Shown here piece by piece: positions 54,661-64,000 of a stretch of 64,000 nucleotides of DNA. The position numbers and the translations under genes are program-made. Below the pieces are notes generated by a model, which saw nothing but the letters and a program-made list of their open reading frames with translations, had not been told where the DNA came from and did not search any database. Position 1 is the stretch's first letter. Each line of letters starts with the position of its first letter. This DNA is from Knufia peltigerae (taxonomy: Eukaryota; Ascomycota; Eurotiomycetes; Chaetothyriales; Trichomeriaceae): the NCBI GenBank assembly GCA_030247855.1, contig JAPDRN010000023.1, forward strand, positions 248,001-312,000, in the 5' to 3' direction.

Positions 54661-57600
54661 TCATGCGGACCGGTTGTTCTGCAACGCGGACAAGACACGA
54701 TACCTCAAGCTCTGTTCCTGCTCCTGTTGTTGCTCTCTGAGATCTTGGACCCGCTTTCGTTGCATGAGATCTCCCCTGATGGTCCTCAAGTACCGCGTGG
54801 CCTGCTCGATCAACTCGCGAGGTTCCGTGCTCTCCTTCAGAGTCTGCAGCAACGTCGCGACCTGCCGATTGTCGTTCAGGTGAGGGCACGTCCTGCCGTG
54901 CCCCAAGTGTGCGATCCCGCAAAGACCACAGTGCTCGACCCCCGCCACTTTGAGACGACACCAACCCATGGGGTGTTGTTCACCGCACGCAGAACACTGG
55001 TGCGAAGGTGGCATACTCTCACCCGGGCGAACATCAAAATTCGCGTCTCCGTTGAAATGAGGGGCTTGTCCAAGAGGTACCCGGACTCGTTTGAAGGGCC
55101 GCGCTGTACCATCGAAAAATCACACACATCAGTATCGGCGTCTTTGGGGCGTAGAACTCGTCCTACCTTGGATGGAACGTCTGGGCCGACGATCGGACTC
55201 GTCGTCGACGCTCAAATCCTCATTTTCACCGTCCGACTCTTTTGGAGCTCGGTAATCGGGATCCTGAGATCGAGGCCTTCCTTTGTATTTGTCCTTGTTC
55301 ACAACCGGCTCGGCCTGTTCACCGTCTCCGGGTCCGCCGTAGTCGACAGCCTATCAAACCATTAGCTTCGTGACATCAAAATGTTGTATAGAGTGAACAA
55401 TATACTTGTCTCTTGCGCTTGCCTCTGCCCAGAGCTTCGGCGTTTCTGGCTTCCTCTTCGGCGAATATTCTCTCACGCTCTTGAAGAATCTTGTCCCAAA
55501 TGCCGGGGTTGGGCGTACTTGTTCCTGTATCGACAAGTTCTTCATCAAGTGCGGATTTATCGTTTGCCCAGACGCGTGCAAAGCTGAATTGGGATTCGGC
55601 AGATTTGCCTTCGCTTGTTTTGGTGTCTTCGATCTGGGATCGGTCAAGTAAACGGTCTACAGAGGCGGCATCGTAGATGATATCGTCAGTACCCGAATCA
55701 TCATCAAACAGAGCCTGGGCACCATGTCGCAGAATCGATTCCAGATCCTCGCCGGCCTCATCTTCTTTGTCCATCCTCTCGATGAGAACATGGTCCAGAG
55801 CCATCTTCTTGCGTCCAATTTGCATGATTTTCTCTTCAACGCTGGCGCGAATCATAAGCTGGAAGACGAGAACCTTGCGCGTTTGCCCGATACGATGAGC
55901 CCGTGACAATGCTTGAATGTCTTGGTGCGGGTTGAAATCGGGATCGAGGATGATGACGGTATCTGCTGTGGCCAAGTTGATACCGACACCACCTGCTCTT
56001 GTTGAAAGCAGAAAGGCGAAATAGGGAGAGTCAGGAGCGTTGAACTCATCAATTCGCTTCTGCTTCTCAGCCGCCGAGATTTGCCCATCGAGTCGATGAT
56101 GCTGCATCCCTAGGCCATCCAGAAAGTCTTCAATGACGTCCAGATTGTCGAGAAACTGACTGAACAGGAGAACCCGGTGGCCACGCTCTTGGAGCTTCGG
56201 AAGCATAATTGAGAGAAGTTGTAACTTGCCTGAAGCTGCCACCAGGTTCTGAAAAGCAACGGTACTGTCAACCTTTCTTTCTTCGATCTCCCGACTGTAC
56301 ACAAATGGATGGCAAAGGGTTTTTCTGAGTTGCATCAAAATGTTGTTCAGACTAGTGCGTTCCTTACGAGCAGCACCACCATCGCGGGCGAAGATAGACC
56401 TCATCAATTGCGGGTTTCTTGCTAAGATCGACTTGTACACCTTCTTTTGCACACTCGACATGCTGACTGGCACAATTACTTGAGCCATTGGCGGGAGAAA
56501 GGTCAGCACTTGTGCCTTGGTACGCCGAAGGAAGAATTTCCGAAGCATTTCGTGTAGTTCTGGAACGTTCTCTTGGGTGAAATTTGAATATTTTGCCTCA
56601 AGCTCTGCCGCATTCATGCTCTTATCCAAGAACTGCAGCAAGTTGAATAGTTCTCGAGCATTATTCTGCAAGGGCGTGCCCGTAAGTAGGACCTTGAAAG
56701 GAAACCGAAACTTGGATAGGGCGTCGTAGATCTGTGTTCGATCACTCTTCAAACGCTGTCCTTCGTCAACGACCAAAGCTTGCCACGGCACCCTCATGAG
56801 ATTCTTTCTCACGGAGTCTTCGACGATGGACTCATAAGAGGTCACCACAATGTGAGCTTTGATATCCTTAACTTCTGAACGCTGCCTCTTATGGGAAGGC
56901 TTCTTCTTCTCCTCTTCGTCCTTCTCTTTATCTTTGGGAAACAATTCATACTCGGAAGTAAGTCTTCTGGCAGTCGAAGAGCCATAGTAGGTAACAATTC
57001 GGAGTGACGGAGCCCACTTTTTCACCTCCCTTCGCCAATTTGGAACAGTCGCATTAGGGACGACTACCAGGAAAGGCCAGGATTTGTGATCCTGGACCAA
57101 GGTCGCAAAAAAGGAGACCAGTTGGATTGTCTTACCTAGGCCCATCTCATCGGCCAGGATGGCATTCTGATTATTGTACCATTGGTACAAGAGCCAATTA
57201 AGACCTTCAAGCTGATATGCCATCAATTCACCCCCACTCACAATCTTCGGTTGGCCCTTTCTGAGTAGAGCGTTTTCAAAACTCAAAGTTCGTATTTGGG
57301 TCAAATGCCGTCTGAGAGAGGATTGCCCAGGGATTGAGAGATGCAATTTAGCAACATAATCCTCATAGGCTTCTTTGAAATCGTTCCATCGTTCGGTATC
57401 TGCATAGGCCGGGGGCTTTTCCCATATCGCATCTTCGTAGCCTAGACCTTTGTATTTGACAAAAGCCATGTCTACTTCTTTGACTCGTGCAAGGTCGATC
57501 TCTATAGTACTGTTCCTCACAACACTTGAGTAACGTACGTCAAAAACGACATCGACTCGGAACACCTCTTCTGGGATTGCATCGGACGTGGTCATCTTCG

Positions 57601-59628
57601 GAAGAACATTTTCTTGTTTTTTCATGAAAGCTGACCTCATAGAACTTGCAGCGATACCCCAGACCCAAGTTCCTTGCATCCAGGTAGTGCGGAAATACGA
57701 CTGCGCTTTCCATTTCACAAGGTATTCCTTCTCCGTTTCTGGCATCTGGTCGACTGTAGTTCCTGCGACATATGCCTCCAGGTCAACCGGCCTCCACGCC
57801 ACTAGAGCGTCAATCTGATGCTGATTCTCGATGCAATCTTTGCAAGTCCACGATCTATGATAATGCTCGAATCGTCTTTGTGCGAGTTCGGTCTCATTAA
57901 GCATTTCATCATTGTCGTCGTCAAGAGAATGTGCCGTTTTGCGTTCTGGAAGATGGTGCATGTGCCAGGGCCGATCGCATTGTGCACATCGAAACATGAC
58001 ATTATCGACATTGCCGACCATACTGGGCTCAACGATGGTGATCGGATCCTTTCCTCCATTTTCCTCTCTCTGAATCTGCTCTTGTCTGGTGGTCAGGCGA
58101 TTTCTGAACGGCCTAGAACATGCACCTAGTTCGTTGCAGACAACACAGCGACCTTGATGAGGCGCCAAGCTGTCCTTCTCATGAGCAAGGCCTATGCAAC
58201 GTCTGCACTGCAACACGAACAAGTCCTCACCGACTTTCGTGACCAAATGATCACGACTTCCCCGAGGTCCTAGGCAAGACTTGTGGTAGGAGTTCGTGCA
58301 CCCCTGACAGAACACTAACGGTCCCTTCGAAGGATCGTCACCGGTGTAATTACATGTATCGCAATCCTGACGATGTCGCTTTCTGAACGGATCATTTTCC
58401 GAGTGATGGGCAAAGTGCTCCTTTGTGGCGATAACCTTGGGTGCTGTTTTCTCTTCTTCTAAACTGGAAATGTCATCCTCCTGACGCTCACGCATGCTCT
58501 GTCGAGGTTTGGCTCGGGTCCTCTCCGATCGACGTGTGCCGATCTCGCGCTCTGACGAGGAGGAAATGCTGATCTTGGTCCGACGCAGAGCCTGTGGGCG
58601 TCCTCTCGTGGGGTGCAGTGCAGAGCGTCGGAGTCTGTTACTGCGGCTCCTAGGTTGGTCCGAATCATCCTCAAGTTGCAGAAGTTCATGCTGGAAGTAA
58701 TTCTTCTTCTTCTTCGAGGTGAGTCGCGCAGATCTTCGACCACGGGATTCGCGAGCATCTGACATTTCTTCGTCACCTGTCTCCGAGTCGTCGCTGACTT
58801 CTTGGTTAGAAACCTCGCTCTCACCAGCCTTGGAACGTTGTCTGGTAGGACGTGATAGCTCATCTTCACTGGAATTCGAGAAATCCATGGTTGTCCAGTC
58901 TATCGCTGACGATGCTGCTTGCCTTCTCGCCCTGCTCTTCCGTGATGTAGAGCGATTGCGTTGTTGAAAGTCTCGAAAGGCCCTGGAGCCGTTATTGAGA
59001 CTACGCAATTTGCGTGACGAAAGCTGTGTGGGAGCCATAATCAGCAGTCGATCACATTGAAGGGTTGCTCGAATGAGCGAGTGAAGGAAGCTGTGATTTG
59101 AGGCGATGTGAGGAGGGAATGATCAAATTATAAAAGAAGAAGGAAGAATGTGAAGTGAGGCGAGGGTATCAAGGCATAAGTGAGGTGACTTACAAGGTCT
59201 CTTTCACCGCTTTCTAATCTGACAACATATTGATCATCCGTTCTCTGAGCAAGTATCTCCTTGACTGCAAAGTGACCTGGTAGATACTCATAGTCTTGCT
59301 TTTCTCGGTCAGACAATCTCGGTACGTCGATGTAGAAGTTGTGTTGTAGTGATGGGACTAGTGCTGAGACGAGTCCATCGGCGTCCGATGTGGCCTCTGA
59401 TTCCTCTTGAACATAGCCGTCGCTTGTCTGCGTATCAGGTTCACTATTGTGCTCTATATCACCACCGCTGGATGTAATGCTTGGGGCTGATATTGCCGAC
59501 TCCCACGAGTCCTGCGAACCCTGCGAACTTGGAGCTGTCTCAATGGCACTCTTGTCTGTATGCTGAGACTTCTGAGGCGGTTTGCCCATCCAGGCAGAAA
59601 TATCCACAGAGTTGTCCATAGCCTCCAT
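54661..59628 (-). CDS. CHD3/Mi-2-type chromatin remodeler (Mit1-like, SHREC)
   Basis: Four exons are 59628-59194, 59023-55406, 55350-55167 and 55103-54661. Their lengths sum to 4680, giving 1559 residues with frame kept at every junction. Two PHD-like zinc fingers lie at about residues 365-420 (CDTCN...VFCQGC..SYHKSC) and 440-550 (CVVCNEL...FRCAQCDRPWHMHHL). Chromodomain-like segments follow (YLVKWKAQSYFRTTW; KYKGLGYEDAIWEKP). The SNF2 ATPase has LADEMGLGKTIQ (Walker A) and DEGQ as motif II; the helicase C lobe has LLSTRAGGVGINL and SRAHRIGQTRKV. The last exon encodes a Cys-rich zinc cluster (HQCSACGEQHPMGWC, HCGLCGIAHLGHGRTCPHL). In fission yeast Mit1 positions nucleosomes for heterochromatic silencing. 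The assignment of exon 1 relies on a GTAAGT donor and CACAG acceptor across 170 nt. Confidence 0.92.
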
Positions 59629-60000
59629 CTTTTCCGAGAACTTGCTTGGGAGGTCGGTTCAACTGTCGCGGGACATTGGAGGTTCGTCAGACGTCCAATT
59701 GCAGGAATGTTGTGACTGAGGCCGCCAGGACTCGGTCATGTCGTTCTCTACCAAACATAAACGGGAGTCATCTAAATTTGACTATACAGCTCGTTTCTAG
59801 TGAAGTGTGAGCAATCTTTAAGGCATTCCAGTACAAATCATTGCCGCATCGCGACTCGTTCTCCAAAACGCGCCTTCGCCTGCGCGTCTGATTACTTTAC
59901 AAGGGTCTTGGAATTTACTGTACGGAAGAATTTCTCCAAATCTTCTGAGTACTTTCGTACTCCGTACTCTCAACCACATCCAACATCTTTAAAACTGTGA
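59629..60000. promoter_or_regulatory. Divergent promoter between the Mit1-like and MRM1 genes
   Basis: Both starts face outwards across 372 bases. A TACTCCGTA copy at 59958-59966 lies 35 bases before the MRM1 ATG. Confidence 0.5.
59958..59966 (+). repeat. TACTCCGTA word
   Basis: Exact copy in CGTACTCCGTACT, immediately upstream of MRM1. Confidence 0.7.
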
Positions 60001-61347
60001 ATGCCGCTCTTCGTTCACAATGCTCTGCGGACGAGAGTCGCCCCGTCGGCATTCCTCAAGTCTGTATCCAGACGTTCGATCTCCCTAACCGGCGCCATTG
60101 AGAAGGGAATTCGCGATGGACAGTACAGCGCTGTCAAGCACGAACGACGACGCGAGACTCCTCGAAATGTAGCAATACCAGGCAGAAATGAACGAGCAGA
60201 CGACAAGAAATTTGCTTCGGCCGATGTGGCTTCTAGTCAGACTACAAATACAATACGTAGTGGCAAGAGCAGAAGTGCAGTAGATGATGGAGTTCCGACA
60301 ACCATGCCCTATACTACAGCGACCTCGGAGTTCATCGCTGGGCCTCACTCAGTTATAGCCGCATTGAAGGCCAGGCGGCGCAAGATATACAAGCTCTATA
60401 GCATGCTCTCTGATGAACAACAAGAGGAAGAATATCCAAGGCGTGCCATGACTTCTGCGGATAGGCGAACAAGCAGCCAGAACTCAGGTCATGGTGAGGT
60501 TCTGCGGGATATATATGGCCTTGCTAAAGAGCATGGCATACGCGTTGAAAATGTTAGAGGGCCTACTTGGAAGCGAAGATTTACCAAGGTCACAGGTGGA
60601 CGACCCCATGGTGGCGTCCTCTTGGAGTGTTCTGCTCTCTCTACTTTGCAAGTCTCCACGCTACCATCTGTTCAACGACCGGAGCATGATATACTGGCTA
60701 CCATTGGATGGAGTGACCAAGGATCGCAGAACTCTGGAGCCAAAGTGCAAGGAGATGTATTTGGCATCGAGAAGCCATTGCCTCCTGGACATTCATATCG
60801 ACCAGCGTACCGATACCCTTTCATGCTATTGCTCGACCGCATCAACGACGTAGGCAATTTCGGAGCAATAGTGCGTTCTGCTTGGTTCTTGGGCGTTGAT
60901 GCCATACTCACTCTCGATCACGGTACTCCTGCGCCGACTCAAGCTTCTAAAGCTTCATCTGGCGCCGTTGAATATATGCCCATCCTGCAGATCAAATCCG
61001 AGAGAGATTTCATCAAATCGTCCCGAGCAAATGGTTGGAAGTTCTTTGTCGCCGATGCCACCCCCGAATCTGCAAGTAAGGTTCACAGCCCCTCTCGCCG
61101 AAAATACGAAAAGACCGTAGCCTTGCAAGCGGAAGGTGCCTTGTTGCAATATCCATGCGTTCTTGTCCTAGGAAATGAAGGTGCAGGGATTCGGACATTC
61201 ATGCACAATCTCGCTGACGGTGTGGTTGGGATACCAAATGCTCGCCCGGACCATGGAGATGTTGACAGCTTGAATGTTAGCGTGGCAGCCGCCTTGTTGA
61301 CCCAGAGATTCTTCGATTCCGCTTGTTCTGAGGATAGGGTGGGTTGA
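60001..61347 (+). CDS. mrm1: Mitochondrial 21S rRNA 2'-O-ribose methyltransferase (SpoU family)
   Basis: A single exon encodes 448 residues. The N-terminus is basic and Ser-rich (RTRVAPSAFLKSVSRRS), fitting a mitochondrial targeting sequence. A SpoU substrate-binding domain begins at about residue 112 (FIAGPHSVIAALKARRRKIYKLY). The three SpoU motifs follow: LLLDRINDVGNFGAIVRSAWFLGVD with the catalytic Arg/Asn, VLVLGNEGAGI, and the C-terminal VGIPN...VDSLNVSVAAALL knot. Mrm1/Pet56 methylates a guanosine in the peptidyl-transferase loop of the large mitochondrial rRNA using S-adenosylmethionine. A low-complexity insert (about residues 140-160) interrupts the two domains. The stop lies only 52 bases from the convergent dihydroorotase stop. 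Confidence 0.93.
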   Translation: MPLFVHNALRTRVAPSAFLKSVSRRSISLTGAIEKGIRDGQYSAVKHERRRETPRNVAIPGRNERADDKKFASADVASSQTTNTIRSGKSRSAVDDGVPTTMPYTTATSEFIAGPHSVIAALKARRRKIYKLYSMLSDEQQEEEYPRRAMTSADRRTSSQNSGHGEVLRDIYGLAKEHGIRVENVRGPTWKRRFTKVTGGRPHGGVLLECSALSTLQVSTLPSVQRPEHDILATIGWSDQGSQNSGAKVQGDVFGIEKPLPPGHSYRPAYRYPFMLLLDRINDVGNFGAIVRSAWFLGVDAILTLDHGTPAPTQASKASSGAVEYMPILQIKSERDFIKSSRANGWKFFVADATPESASKVHSPSRRKYEKTVALQAEGALLQYPCVLVLGNEGAGIRTFMHNLADGVVGIPNARPDHGDVDSLNVSVAAALLTQRFFDSACSEDRVG

Positions 61348-61399
61348 TATCGTTCCACCGTGAGCGACGTGTGACCAGCGGGAGCAGACCAACCTCAGC

Positions 61400-62686
61400 T
61401 TAAACCTTGCCCATCCATTCCAAGGAGTAAATGGGGCTAGTCCTCCTGAACGGAACAATCACATCTCCTGACGCATTGCTTCCAATGGACTGAACCGCCA
61501 ACTTTTCAATCACCTTTTCCTCTTTCGCCGAGACTCTGATCTTCGCTCCGCTCGCCTTTACCCGATAGAACTTCCGACCAAAGCCACCAAGGAACCCCTC
61601 TAATACATCCTGCGACACTCGCCCTTTCTCGATCATGCCCTTGGACACCGCGCCCTCGAACGCCTGCAAGACATACTGGGTTGCATATGGCTGTGTGAAC
61701 ACACCCGCCGCACACTTTCCCATCTCAGATCCCATACCGCCTTTCTTCGCGCGCAAAGGATGCGGCGCACTATCTGTGCCGAGGAAAAACTTCTCGTCAC
61801 CACCCGTGGCGGCTTTGAGCAATGCAATGCGATCCTTGGGGAGTTTCGCGACCGGCTTGCAAAAGTTGATCGGATCGCCAGCCCAATCGTCCACGATCAA
61901 ACTGAGATGATGAGCGGTGATGGTTGCGACGACATTTGGCCCGCACTTCTTGACGGCCTCAATGGCCGCGGCGGTCGTACAATGCTCCAACACGATTCTG
62001 AGCTTGGGGAACCGACGATGCAGATCCAAGAGAGTCGGAAGAAAGGCCTCCTCCGCGTTGAGCACGGTGATGTCTTCGCCAGGGGGAGCTTCGCCGTGCA
62101 AATTGAGCACCAGGTCCTCTTGCTCCATGGCCTCGAAGACCGGATAGAACTGCTCGTAATCGACAACACCGGAGGCGGAATTGGTGGTCACGCCCGCCGG
62201 GTAGGACTTGACTCCGTAGATGACGCCAGATCGTTTCGCTTCTCGGATCGTGTCCGGGGTGATGGATGGGTGCAAGTACAGTGACATGAGGCACGTTGCG
62301 TCACTGAACTTTGAGATGGTCTGTTTGTAGGAGAGTGCATGCTCGACGGTGGTGATTGGTGGGACGAGATTTGGCTGTTTGATAGTAGAAAAGAACAATG
62401 TTAACACCCTTCTCTTTAAACCAATCGATAGACATCACTCAGTGCTTGGTCGTTCTCATTGCCAAGAACACATGGATGAAAGGATAACGCTTGATCTGAT
62501 TCAAAAGAGCTCGAGGATGCAAAAACAGTTCCCTCAACTCACCATGACGAATACGGTCTCGACGCCGCCTTGCTTGATCGTCGGGGCCACGGCTTCGAGC
62601 ATGGCCCCGTCGCGAAGGTGGACATGGAAATCCGCCGACGCCGGCAGCACAAGCCCGTCGAACATGGTGGTAGGTGGTGATGACAT
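61400..62686 (-). CDS. ura4: Dihydroorotase
   Basis: Exons are 62686-62543 and 62374-61400 with a 168-nt intron (GTGAGT donor, AACAG acceptor) that joins ETVFVM to PNLVPPITT. The product has 372 residues, typical of type II monofunctional dihydroorotase. Zinc ligands and catalytic residues are visible: HVH in ADFHVHLRDG, the carboxylated lysine in GVKSYPAG, histidines in NLHGEAP and VLEHCTT, and the catalytic aspartate in GTDSAPH. The enzyme closes carbamoyl-aspartate to dihydroorotate in pyrimidine synthesis. A shorter start (MFDGLVLP) is possible at the eighth codon. The large intron is unusual for this window. Confidence 0.96.
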
Positions 62687-63460
62687 TTTTGTGGTGTGCC
62701 AGGGTTGAAGGACTAGTGAAAAGGGCGATCTTCAAAAGGGTTCGAGAAACTTTCGGTTTACGGGTTGGTTCTGAGAGGAAAGGCGGAAAAGGAACGATAC
62801 AAGTCCTTGCTCGTCGTTCCGTGCGATACAAAATTCAGCAAAGAGGTTGATCGTAATGAAGAGTGCTGTACCCAGTGCCCTGTTGATCTGCCGTAGTGGT
62901 ATAGGGCGGATCATTGCTGGCAATACATAAACTAACACAAGCCCTACCAGTTAACTAGGTACGTGTACCTGTGGAACAACAAAGAATTCCGCATGAGTCC
63001 TCTGTACGAGTACAAGTCTAACGACAGTAAACAAGTCGAGAAAATGGTGTTTCAGCATTTCTGTCTATCGTGTCAAAAAGTGTACATGTTGGTTGGTGTG
63101 TTTTTGTGCCCAGTATCACATATTTGCAGTCCCTTTTCCCATCAATCTATCCATTTCACAACATTATCACGTATCCCCGTTGATCCCCAAACTTCAATTT
63201 TTCCAGCAATTTGTCGAATTCCTTCATATGTACCAGATTTGTAACCGGTAATCGCGTTCAACGTCCTCTCAATCTGTCCTCTCCTCCCTAACGGGGTATG
63301 AGATACGGCTGCTTTGAAGAAATGCTTAACACCTAATTCGAATTTGTATCTTGTCGAACGCCATTTGCCGTCATATCCATTCGTCCATGAGAGATCCGAT
63401 GGCTTTCTCTCATATGCATTAATAAATCCAAGTCGCTCATTCTCCGTTGTGCAATGCAGT
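62687..63460. other. Intergenic between dihydroorotase and the Fig1-family gene
   Basis: Holds the dihydroorotase promoter and the 3' flank of the next gene. No coding frame is supported. Confidence 0.5.
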
Positions 63461-64000
63461 TTAGTCCTGTCGATGGGTTAGCATAACCCTCTCTTGTGTT
63501 CAGGCATATGTGTAATTCATACCTCATCAGTAAGTCGGTCCAACAACTGTATACTCAGTATCATCACCAGCAGTCCTAGTGTCACTATCACAAGGAGTCC
63601 AAAGCCGAACCATCCTAGGACCACTGCGGCTGTTCCGACTCCGGACTTGACACTTCCATTGCCGAGATCCCTGGTCACTATGCTTGCCGCCACAGCCGCC
63701 GTGTGCTGCCACATCACAGACACCAGTACAAAAACTGATGCTATGAAGATGGTTGCCAACGCCACTTGTGACACAGCTCTTGAAGGGAACGGCCGTACTT
63801 CGTGTTCGGAGCCATCTGGCCCGGTACTCGTGTGCCAACCGGGGAATGTTGCGAGGAGGATAAAGGTCAGGAAGGCGAGGACGATGGCGATGATGAGGAG
63901 GTATGGGAAGACAATGGCGTTCTTAAAAGTACTGGCCACCCATATCAGGTTGAGAGGGTCTTGATCAACGCTGACCAGATCTGCAAGGGCGGTCGAATTC
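63461..64000 (-). CDS. Fig1-family membrane protein (C-terminal part, truncated by window edge)
   Basis: The minus-strand frame is open to the right edge and encodes at least 160 residues. DPLNLIWVASTFKNAIVF precedes a membrane span (FPYLLIIAIVLAFLTFILLATF). Two more spans follow (AVSQVALATIFIASVFVLVSVMW; WFGFGLLVIVTLGLLVMILSIQLL). This layout and the DPLNL...F...FPYL start fit the C-terminal half of Fig1, a Ca2+ influx and membrane-fusion protein of mating. The frame can end at TGA 63519-63517 (TDEV). A GTATGA donor at 63522, TGCTAAC branch site and CGACAG acceptor would instead splice 63522-63467 and end DED-stop at 63461; I prefer this because the signals are strong. Confidence 0.65.

Noticed and set aside
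1..64000. CRISPR arrays, insertion sequences, prophage or intact transposons.
   Set aside because: No spaced direct repeats, transposase, integrase or reverse-transcriptase motifs were seen, and the genes are plainly fungal nuclear genes.

Overview
The window is nuclear DNA of a filamentous ascomycete (Pezizomycotina). The evidence is short introns of about 50-80 nt with GTANGN donors, CTRAC branch sites and YAG acceptors, gene density of about one per 2.7 kb, and fungus-specific families (SNF1 kinase, Erv25, Flc-type TRP-like protein, fungal-type ADC lyase, DUF3455, Fig1, ELYS-like nucleoporin). The protein flavour suggests Eurotiomycetes, perhaps Chaetothyriales, but that narrower placement is a guess. 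I see no CRISPR array, prokaryotic operon, intact transposon, rRNA or convincing tRNA.

Layout. 0-5 kb: the 3' part of a low-complexity protein with a recurring short motif, the p24 cargo receptor Erv25, and a BTB/POZ protein. 5.7-14.7 kb: a tail-anchored FHA protein and TOM70 (both minus), ADC lyase (plus) meeting cytosolic tryptophanyl-tRNA synthetase (minus) so tightly that their stop codons overlap, then a PRELI/UPS lipid-transfer protein. 15.4-22.5 kb: a secreted DUF3455 protein, SNF1, and a Vps73-type sugar transporter. 23-34 kb (minus): secreted GH2 beta-mannosidase, condensin SMC4 and phosphoketolase. 34-46.5 kb: a looser accessory stretch with an AsaB/CmcJ-like oxygenase, a membrane-anchored carboxylesterase, an ELYS-like protein, a PRISE-type reductase and an orphan protein. 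46.5-50.9 kb: gene-poor, with fragmentary coding traces. 50.9-64 kb: a Flc-type channel/transporter, a CHD3/Mit1-type remodeler, mitochondrial rRNA methyltransferase Mrm1, dihydroorotase, and a partial Fig1-family membrane protein.

These are mostly independent housekeeping genes, not a cluster. Loose themes are carbon metabolism (SNF1, sugar transporter, mannosidase, phosphoketolase), mitochondrial biogenesis (TOM70, PRELI, Mrm1) and chromatin (SMC4, Mit1-like, ELYS-like).

The most unexpected sequence-level signal is a nine-base word, TACTCCGTA/TACGGAGTA. I counted at least 12 copies, all outside coding sequence, against about 0.5 expected by chance. I did not find a convincing new multi-gene system.
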